The position numbers and the translations under genes were made by a program. From Rhizophagus sp. LPA8_4_AMF (Eukaryota > Glomeromycota > Glomeromycetes > Glomerales > Glomeraceae): a stretch of 24,768 bases of DNA. The stretch's first letter is position 1. The number at the start of each line of letters is the position of its first letter. The stretch spans positions 1 to 24,768 of the forward strand of contig JADRCO010000911.1 of assembly GCA_021464525.1 (NCBI GenBank), written 5' to 3'. Positions 17,946-24,768 of the stretch are shown here, piece after piece. The notes beneath the pieces are model-generated. The model was not told the origin of the DNA, did not search any database, and saw nothing but the letters and a program-made list of their open reading frames with translations.

Positions 17946-19781
17946 ATAAATTGCTAAACATTGATTTCAAAAAATATTCTCTTCTAATATAGTTTAATTT
18001 TTACTAACTTTTTTTTTTGTTGACCGGATTTTTGCTAAAGGAACTCATTATAGGCTCAACGCGGTAGTGCGTTATATCTAAGAATTATCTATTTTAAAAA
18101 CAACAAAAAAATGACAATTAGCCAAATAAATTGCACGATGTATCAACTTCATTTAGATGATATTTATCATGCAATTGAATTAATAATATTATCAAATTTG
18201 TTCCGATATAATGTCACCATATGAAATCATCATAATATCGGTATATAAGGAAAAATCAAGAAATAAATGATATGGCAATCTGAGATTATACCGATATTTG
18301 ATTATAATTTTATATAAAGATAATAATTTATGACAAAATCGGGATTGGCACAATACAAATATTTTCTAAAAATAATATTTATTTGATGAAATTTATTTTA
18401 TTTTATTTATATTGATTAAGTTATCGCTTATTTGTGAAAGATCGAGTACTAAATTTATTAGTTAATAATTATAATAGTATTTATTAAAAAATTCAAACTT
18501 TTCTTTTTATAATGTTATCCTAACTTATTATTTTATATTATTTTTAATAATTTTTAAAAATTACTTATTACTTTGAATTCTTATTTAATATTTTCAAATT
18601 TTTTTATAAAACAGGAAATATGGACCTTTGCAGTAGCTTATTAAAGGTCATTATTAAAAAAATTATTGCAGTTTTAATTCTTTTAACTTTTATTTTCATA
18701 AAATTATAGTAAAAAATTAATAATGTGGTTTTACCATAATAAAGAGTGGATGTTAGAGACAAAATCCATTGATTTTGATTTAAATTTTCTTTTATCTTAC
18801 TTTAGTTTGCTCATTTAGTATATTGCTTTTCATACTAAAAATAGTTTGCATCAGAACTAAATCTCTTAATATTTACAGTGTTATTTTGGATTTAAACATT
18901 TGCGATAATTTTCTGTTTTAAAATCTTATATTAAAATGCAAAATCAGGAATTAATAGCTCTGAATATCTTTTTCACGTAATAGATTATTGCGAAAAAATG
19001 AAGGTTTATATATTATCTATTTTTTATCAATGGCTTCTAGGGTCACGTTAATTTATCATTATTTGTTTTATGGAGGTTTATTTCTTAATTTCTAAATGTT
19101 TATTCCATATTATTAACACTAAAATACTTTATTACAATATTATTGTCATTATTTAAAAGTTGGCAATCCGGGTAAACATTTATTTTCATTTACTTTATTT
19201 CACCGTCATTCATTAAACATAATAGATAACTTCAAATTTATTAAATTTATGATTGCCAATCCACCACTCAAAATGTTTGTTATGGTCGACAAAATTTCTA
19301 TCTTAATAATCTGAAAATAAATAACCTTCTATATGATGTAGGAATATATATTCATAAGTTCCATAATCTTAATTTCATTAAGTTATAATTTAACATTGAA
19401 TACGCAATTATTTCAAATTTAAAAATGATTTTTGCAAGTTCATAAGTTGATAATCTTAATTCAAAAAATATTCTATATGTTTTTGAATTACTTTTTTTTC
19501 GAAAATTTATTAATATATATTAAAAGGGTAAAAATACACTTGATATTGAGGTCTTTAGCCAATACCTTTATTAACAAAAAAACAGGTACGGGAATTTGCT
19601 AATTTTTTGACTAATTGACGAATTTTAGGAATTATTTGCAGAATTTTTGCAATATGAAATTAGTTACATTAAATGTCTGGATGATTGTATTAACCTCAAT
19701 GTTTTTTTCAATAGAAATTTCAAGTGATTTGATTAGAAATTGACGAACTTAGTTTATGTAATTCGGCATCGATCATTCGCG
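17946..19781. other. Gene-free stretch
   Basis: AT-rich without a convincing gene. It contains a tRNA-like A-box patch (about 18050-18080), an 11-bp perfect inverted repeat AATATCGGTAT/ATACCGATATT (18234-18244, 18288-18298), and a TTGGCAATC/GATTGCCAA pair 82 bases apart (19160-19168, 19251-19259) that could be the ends of a ~100-bp MITE without a readable target duplication. Confidence 0.4.
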
Positions 19782-20092
19782 ATGGACCCACTATTAATTA
19801 TAAAATCGTCATTATTAACTTTGTTAAACGCATGATGGAGAAGACAACTAATTAAATATTTCGAGTCTAATAATAGTTTGAAAGCACTCATGAGGAAATT
19901 TAAATTCCGTGGCTACAAGTATAAATGGATAAAACAAAAAGAAGCGGCTCCAGTAAGTTTTTAAAATGAATTAAACCAAATAAGAATAAATACGATGAAT
20001 CACTACTAACTGCAACCGAATGAGAATAAAAAATAAACTGAAGGAAGGTTAAGGCTCATACGTCTTCACCAGATGATGATCAGGACGCCTAA
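19782..20092 (+). pseudogene. Unrecognised small gene, probably broken, two exons
   Basis: From ATG 19782 the frame reads MDPLLIIKSSLLTLLNA, hits TGA at 19833, then continues in the same frame as WRRQLIKYFESNNSLKALMR, then KFKFRGYKYKWIKQKEAAP to a strong 5' splice site (CCA/GTAAGT, 19953). A possible acceptor at 20053 leads to AHTSSPDDDQDA and a stop at 20090. The long protein-like frame, interrupted once, with a consensus splice donor suggests a recently disabled gene, or a short gene starting at the internal ATG 19890. Family unknown. The acceptor choice is weak. Confidence 0.3.
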
Positions 20093-20296
20093 ACGTAGGT
20101 TTACGGAATATCTGTTAGTATAGATGACCACGATGAGTAGAAGTAAATAAATTTATTTTTGGTCTTTTAAAATATTGCGTGCTTCTAATTTTTGTATATA
20201 TTTAACCGATTATCACCATCATGATATTACTTTATTTTTTTTTTCCCACGAACAAAACATCAAGTAAGAAATTTATTTTGAAAGAAAAAATAAAAG

Positions 20297-20302
20297 CTTT
20301 AT
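20297..20302 (-). terminator. Poly(A) signal of the DUF4419 gene
   Basis: TTTATT on the plus strand gives AATAAA on the coding strand, about 105 bases after the stop at 20407. Confidence 0.4.
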
Positions 20303-20406
20303 TGTTGATATAAAAAAGAAAAAAAAAACAAGATAATGAAATACCTAAACTACTTTATATTTATATAAATACTAAATATTATTTAATTTTTACATAGATT
20401 TAGCTT

Positions 20407-21465
20407 TTATTTTTTATCCGAATTTTTATCATCATCAATAACAAACCAACCAATAATTGGTGAAACAACCACTTCATTAGAATTTTCCAGAGTTTTTTGT
20501 TGTGCACCTAAAAATCCGGAAACAAATTTTAAGGAAAATCCAGTATCAGTCGTAAATGGAACTTCAACTCTTCCATTAGGAATATCACTTGGTTCAATTG
20601 AATTATTTTCTAAAATTTTTCCATTTTTTTTATAAGGAAAAAATGCCGTCATCCATCCATCAATTTCAAAATCACCACCAGATCCAAAATATCTTAAAGA
20701 AATTATTTTTGCCCAAAATTCCTCATCAATTTCACCTTTATAAGTTTCTACAAATTTCCAAATAACAGGATCTAATTTATCTAACCAAAAATCCATATCT
20801 AGATCTAATTGACGTAATTTAATAACTTTTTCTTGTAATTTTACCCAATCTTCTAAAGTACCTTCAAGAGTAATTTTAGGGATTCCACAATCAAAATACA
20901 TTTTATAACTAAAATAAGCTTTAACGGCATCTAAAAGGACGATACGACTGGCAGTGAGAGAATTATTTGTTGTTGTAGAAAAGTTACATTCTAAAAGTGA
21001 TTTTATATCGATTTTCTCTACAGCTTCATCAGTTGCTACAACTAACCTATTTATCGCTTCAAGCCAATTTCCTTTAATACATGAATTTTCATGATACAAA
21101 ATATCATAAACACAAATACCTATTTCTTTTTTACCTTCATGATTAACGAAACGATAACGGAACTTTTCTGCATTATGATTAATATGTTGACTAACTCCTT
21201 GAGCGATAGTTAACCAAATATCATCAGGTTTCAAGACTAAGTGTTGATGTTTGTTATAAGCATGAAAAATTGCAGCGGCCAATCCATGAAAAGTAGCTGT
21301 ACTTTTAAGTACTGACTGTTCATTTGAGGGAAGGTTATCATAATCAATTGAAGTTGCATGAACAGTCGTATTACGACAAATTTGTGAAATTTTATCTTTT
21401 ATTAAAACATGCTGTTCAAGTTTATTCTCAAGATTAACTTGTTTTGTGAGAATTTGCGTACTCAT
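20407..21465 (-). CDS. DUF4419 domain protein, 352 aa
   Basis: Complete intronless gene. Nearly the whole length matches the DUF4419 pattern: LVLKPDDIWLTIAQGVSQHI (76-95), NAEKFRYRFVNHEGKKE (98-114), CNFSTTTNNSL (160-170), a hydrophobic stretch with a Tyr/Phe-rich end (ASRIVLLDAVKAYFSYKMYF, 172-191), IPKITLEGTLEDWVKL (195-210), and GSGGDFEIDGWMTAFFPY (261-278), with a conserved-looking end SGFLGAQQ and IGWFV. The length is usual for the family, which occurs in fungi, plants, protists and some animals; its biochemical role is unknown. There is no signal peptide or membrane span, so it is probably cytosolic. The ATG at 21465 follows a T-rich leader on the plus strand and is the first in frame. 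Its neighbours are transposon relics and the kinase pair, with no sign of a shared function. Confidence 0.9.
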   Translation of the reverse strand: MSTQILTKQVNLENKLEQHVLIKDKISQICRNTTVHATSIDYDNLPSNEQSVLKSTATFHGLAAAIFHAYNKHQHLVLKPDDIWLTIAQGVSQHINHNAEKFRYRFVNHEGKKEIGICVYDILYHENSCIKGNWLEAINRLVVATDEAVEKIDIKSLLECNFSTTTNNSLTASRIVLLDAVKAYFSYKMYFDCGIPKITLEGTLEDWVKLQEKVIKLRQLDLDMDFWLDKLDPVIWKFVETYKGEIDEEFWAKIISLRYFGSGGDFEIDGWMTAFFPYKKNGKILENNSIEPSDIPNGRVEVPFTTDTGFSLKFVSGFLGAQQKTLENSNEVVVSPIIGWFVIDDDKNSDKK

Positions 21466-21609
21466 TTTTTTTTTATGTTAAAGAGAAAAAAAGAAAAAGT
21501 AGCGGTAGTTTCCTATTAATATTTAAAATAGAATTTTACGCCCATCATGATCGCCAGACTGTGCACGAATTTTATTGGATTGTCAATGGCAAGACTCAGG
21601 TTTTAATTA

Positions 21610-21892
21610 TTGCCATTTTCAAAATGGTTTGAAATTGATGTCGATCACGTAAGATGGTGACAAAAAAAAACACGAGAAAATATGTAATATCACAGAATAC
21701 GCTAAAAATATTATAAGAGTTGGTAAAATATCGCGTGATTGCTAATCATTTGGTTTAAAAAAAAAGTGCTCTATGGTCCTGTGCTACATTACATACATTA
21801 CATAGTGTGTTTTTTGAAGCTTTTTTTTTTGGTGTTAATTCGTCACTGCCTTACGTAATCAATATCAATTTCAACCATTTTGAAAGCGGCAA
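21610..21892. mobile_element. 283-bp MITE, ~55-bp TIRs, TA target duplication
   Basis: Left TTGCCATTTTCAAAATGG, then GAAATTGATGTCGATCACGT, then AAGATGGTGAC pairs with the complement of the right end TTGCCGCTTTCAAAATGG, then TTGAAATTGATATTGATTAC, then GTAAGGCAGTGAC. TA flanks both ends (21608-21609, 21893-21894), which suggests mobilisation by a Tc1/mariner-type transposase. A relic of the same family lies at 6978-7090. No coding content. It sits about 145 bases upstream of the DUF4419 start codon. Confidence 0.85.
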
Positions 21893-22003
21893 TAATACTA
21901 TTTAAGATATTATTATGACTTGTATGTGAAAGTTCATTTGCGACGATTTACATGATGTATTTTTATAATCTACATACATATTTTACATATTTGGCATTGG
22001 TTA

Positions 22004-22128
22004 AGGACCCGAACAATATATAAATAGGTAACAAGAGATCGGCACTCATTTACTATTAGCTAGAATTACGTAATGCCGGATGGAATTATCCAAAAAAGGA
22101 AGGATATACAATGTATTGATCGGGTCCT
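22004..22128. mobile_element. 125-bp MITE with perfect 8-bp TSD (hAT-like)
   Basis: Ends AGGACCCGAACAATATAT (22004) and the complement of the right end AGGACCCGATCAATACAT (22128) form an 18-bp TIR with two mismatches. Perfect 8-bp direct repeats ATTGGTTA flank it (21996-22003, 22129-22136). An 8-bp duplication is the hAT hallmark, although the terminus is not the usual CAG. Confidence 0.88.
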
Positions 22129-22136
22129 ATTGGTTA

Positions 22137-22707
22137 TGCAATGATAGCGTATTATATATAATTTATACAATGCCATTTATTTTAATGAACATTGACATAT
22201 TATTATTAATTTTACATCTATAATTCATTGAACAATTTTTTAGCTATAATTTTTAAATGAATTGATTATAAAATTTCTAATAGCTCTTACTATTATTTGC
22301 AATATTTCTTTTAAGAATGAAAGTGTCTGTGTTATCATTTCACGAATATAAAAAACCCCACCTGGTATGAGAATTCTCCTGATAAAACTAATGACGATAT
22401 CATTTTTTCTAACATATTTTGTTAAAACGTTAATGGCGCAACAATGATCAACATGTATTTGTTATAATCATAATATTATTCTTCCGTTGATTAAAACAAT
22501 AAGGGTAATGCAAATAAGCGCAAATTTTTGGCGGATTGATTGTTCGTGGTTAACGTCTTATATTTGTTTTTCTTAGTTAGGTTAGCCTAGCTTATTTTCT
22601 TTCTATATAATACCTACCACCTGTATTTGTCGTTATTATTAAAAATAAAAATAAAAATATAATAAACGTAAATAAACCAATTTACTTTCAACATAAAAAA
22701 AATTAAG
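22137..22707. other. Gene-free stretch
   Basis: No gene or complete element seen. The last about 40 bases before 22708 (A-rich leader ending AAAAATTAAG) resemble the A-rich leaders just before the two kinase start codons. Confidence 0.4.
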
Positions 22708-22862
22708 ATGGAAAAAGGAAATGAACTCAACTTCCAATAGACTCTCAAATTGATAAATTTAATACCTTTGATAGAGATTTGATTCTAATCCAGTAAACAT
22801 CAACTATAAATTGTTCCTATTGTAATAAACGAAGAATTATAGTGCAAAGAATGTGATCCATT
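22708..22862 (+). pseudogene. Decayed 5' fragment of a third kinase copy
   Basis: ATGGAAAAAGGAAATGAACT onward aligns with exon 1 of the two kinase genes through the Cys motif: AACATCAACTATAAATTGTT and then GTGCAAAGAATGTGATCCATT correspond to the NINHGNCSYC and CKECDP segments. There are several in-frame stops and a deletion of about ten bases between the Cys pairs. Homology stops abruptly after GATCCATT, so the kinase domain itself is missing. It lies about 1 kb before the second kinase gene, suggesting an old tandem array. Confidence 0.8.
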
Positions 22863-23156
22863 AATATTAGAATTAACTGTTTTGGGCGAAACTGCCGAAC
22901 CTAGCGAAACTTCTAAAATCTGGAAAACTAAAATGCACATGCACGCCTTTTTAATTGGTAATTAAATTTATGTGTTTACCGTACTCGTGATTTTGTAAAC
23001 TCCTCTTTTCCGATTGAAATTATTTCTTTATATAAGAAGCATTTGCAATTACAAAAATTTATAATAATTTTTTTGACAATAATTCAAGAAACTGAGTTCA
23101 ATTACATATATTATCAATTATTTTATCCGCTTCAGCAGCTAGACCCTTTCACTTTC

Positions 23157-23340
23157 TTCCATGATAATTTCTTCTTCGCTATTCTCATTCTCATTCCTGT
23201 CCTCTAAGCTATCTTCAATTAAGTTTCCTAAAGTATTACTAACAAATTCTTCTAAATTCAAAACATTATCTACTTCTACTAATACTTCATCCTACCAATT
23301 ACAATTTCCTCCACACCATCATAGTAATTTGGTATCAATT
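23157..23340 (-). pseudogene. Acidic coding remnant, family unknown
   Basis: The minus strand reads a mostly open acidic stretch containing EVDNVLNLEEFVSNTLGNLI, then EDSLEDRNENENSEEEI, with PNYYDGVEEIVI in a neighbouring frame just before. The Glu/Asp/Asn-rich composition looks coding, not random, and resembles acidic tails seen in transposon-borne fungal proteins, but I cannot assign it. Confidence 0.3.
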
Positions 23341-23421
23341 CGATAAGATCATACAGCGGATAGCTGCAGGATCGACTGATTCAGGACCAATTTATCCTAG
23401 ATTTCAAAATAAGAACACCTG

Positions 23422-23444
23422 CTGGTCCTGGTTTTGCGGACCAG
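23422..23444. repeat. GC-rich hairpin CTGGTCC/GGACCAG
   Basis: A perfect 7-bp stem with a 9-base loop, in a GC-richer patch (23345-23460) upstream of kinase gene 2. The patch sits in the same relative place as the GC-rich blocks upstream of kinase gene 1, but the two are not clearly alignable except near TTAGGTC. Confidence 0.45.
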
Positions 23445-23448
23445 GTCT

Positions 23449-23837
23449 CTTAGGTCTATGAAGACTTCACAACCCTAATGAGATACATAATGAAATTTAT
23501 TTATTAACTGCCGATCTCCGCAATGTAATTTTGTCGCACAAAAGTTTAAAGTTTTTTGTGTATTTACTGCTAAAGTAGAATAATTGATATACTGAACAAA
23601 AACTTTAAATATATGAGCACTTTCATTATCAAAACTACCTAGCATGATGGAAATTACTTTTGATGAAACTTTTAACTTTGAGAAATTTACCCTAATGACA
23701 CAGAAGTATGAAATGATCAACATTGTGGCACTCTAAATTTGGAAGCTTAATTCCTATTATATCCTTATTGACTATATCATAAAGTAATACAAATAACGCC
23801 AATAAATTTTTTTTTTCAAAACTTAAAAAAAAAATCA
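23449..23837 (+). promoter_or_regulatory. Upstream region of kinase gene 2
   Basis: Homologue of 15771-16089. It shares ATTTTGTCGCACAAAAGTT (inverted repeat 23529-23543), GTATGAAATGATCAACATT, CACTCTAAATTTGGAAGCTT and GTAATACAAATAACG. It carries about 90 extra bases (about 23550-23645) between the inverted repeat and the rest, so the two promoters have diverged in spacing. Confidence 0.5.
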
Positions 23838-24768
23838 ATGATGAACGAAACTCAAGTTCCAATGGAAACTGAATTTAATAAATTAAATATTTCTGATAAA
23901 GATCCTGATAAAGATTCAAATTTAGAAAACATCAATCATGGAAATTGTTCTTATTGTAGTAAACCATTTACCAATGAATTATGGTGTAAAGAATGTGATC
24001 CATTTAGGATGATTGAAGGTTGGACCAGCGGAAATAATGATATTGATAAATTTATTAAAGATGCAATTTATGATGAAAGAAATACCGAGAGTCATTATGT
24101 CAGCTTACTTGAATGGGTGTCATTTGATAGATTTGAAGACATAAAACAAATTGGTGAAGGTGGATTTGCAAAAGTATATTCTGCAACATGGATTGATGGT
24201 AAAGTAGAATATGTCAAACAAGATGATGAAAGTTGGAAAAAACGAGAACCTAAACCTATGAAAGTTGCTTTGAAAAAGTTAAATGGATCACAAGATATGT
24301 CAGCTGAGTATTTAAATGAGGTATGTTTAATTATTAATAAGATATATATACATATATATTAGTAATGACATATTAATTTACTTAATTTTAATGCAAATGA
24401 AAGCTTAAAATACATTGGAAATTTGCCAACTCAGAAAGTTTTTTATTACAATTTTATGGAATAACTAAAGATCCAGAAACTGAAGAATTTATGATGATTT
24501 TAGATGTTGCAAATGAAGGAAATTTGAGAAGTTTTCTTTCAAATAATTTCAATAAAACTTTATGGAAAGACAAAATTGATTGTTTATTTTGGATTACATA
24601 TAACCTTGATACATTACATAATTTAGGATATTCTCATAAAGACTTTCATAGTGGAAATATATTACTTGATGAATATAAATCTTACATATCAGATTTTGGA
24701 TTATCAGGACCATCAAATAAACAAAAATCAGATGATAAAATATGTGGAGTATTACCATATATTGCCCC
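23838..24768 (+). CDS. Protein kinase, paralogue of kinase gene 1, 3' end cut by window
   Basis: Exon 1 23838-24320 (161 codons), an 83-bp intron (24321-24403), then exon 2 from 24404 running off the right edge. Start MMNETQVPMETEFNKLNISD; Cys motif CSYC..CKEC; glycine loop GEGGFAKVY; VALK lysine; helix-C Glu; catalytic HKDFHSGN; DFG. The sequence stops just as the activation segment reaches the APE region (GVLPYIA). All catalytic residues visible so far are intact. The window's last 250 bases differ from gene 1 at many positions (for example LDVANEGNLRSF against LDVAKNGNLRSF), whereas the preceding 551 bp are identical, intron included. It is probably an active member of the same kinase family. 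Confidence 0.9.

Noticed and set aside
19160-19259. TTGGCAATC / GATTGCCAA pair as a ~100-bp MITE
   Set aside because: Only nine bases pair and no target duplication is readable; this could be chance.

Overview
The window looks like nuclear DNA of an arbuscular mycorrhizal fungus (Glomeromycotina, most like Rhizophagus). The DNA is very AT-rich with many A/T runs, introns are short (71-83 bp, GT-AG), and there is no bacterial gene packing. It holds a duplicated protein-kinase gene of the expanded Rhizophagus tyrosine-kinase-like type, a DUF4419 gene, a tandem pair of small secreted protein genes, and many non-autonomous DNA transposons. The species assignment rests on recognising family style, not on a search.

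Layout. 1-1085: minus-strand fossil of a gag-like gene running off the left edge. 1081-2813: 3' part of a dead hAT transposon on the plus strand, with its right terminal inverted repeat (TIR) and a nested 819-bp TIR element. 2814-9310: mostly non-coding, with a few short TIR elements, two rearranged copies of an unrecognised small gene, and a degenerate ~80-95 bp minisatellite. 9311-11411 and 12575-14309: direct duplication of a ~1.5-1.6 kb unit carrying a 121-aa secreted-protein gene (minus strand) and a remnant of a second gene. Each copy was later hit by a different MITE, and the sister copy serves as the empty site. Between them is a ~976-bp long-TIR element with a 147-bp MITE inside. 14310-15770: AT-rich, with one GC-rich island.

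15771-17644: complete three-exon kinase gene of 466 aa. 17650-20300: mostly empty, with a possible broken small gene at 19782-20092. 20407-21465: intact single-exon DUF4419 gene (minus). 21610-22128: two MITEs with clear target-site duplications. 22708-22862: decayed 5' fragment of a third kinase copy. 23449-24768: second kinase gene with a related upstream region, cut by the right edge.

Main points. The two kinase genes share 551 bp with no differences, intron included, inside otherwise diverged genes; this points to gene conversion. The secreted-protein pair likewise has a ~525-bp identical core inside diverged flanks. At least eight separate TIR elements can be delimited, several to the base. 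I see no operon-like or multi-gene system; the recent biology here is duplication, conversion and transposon insertion acting on kinase and secreted-protein genes.
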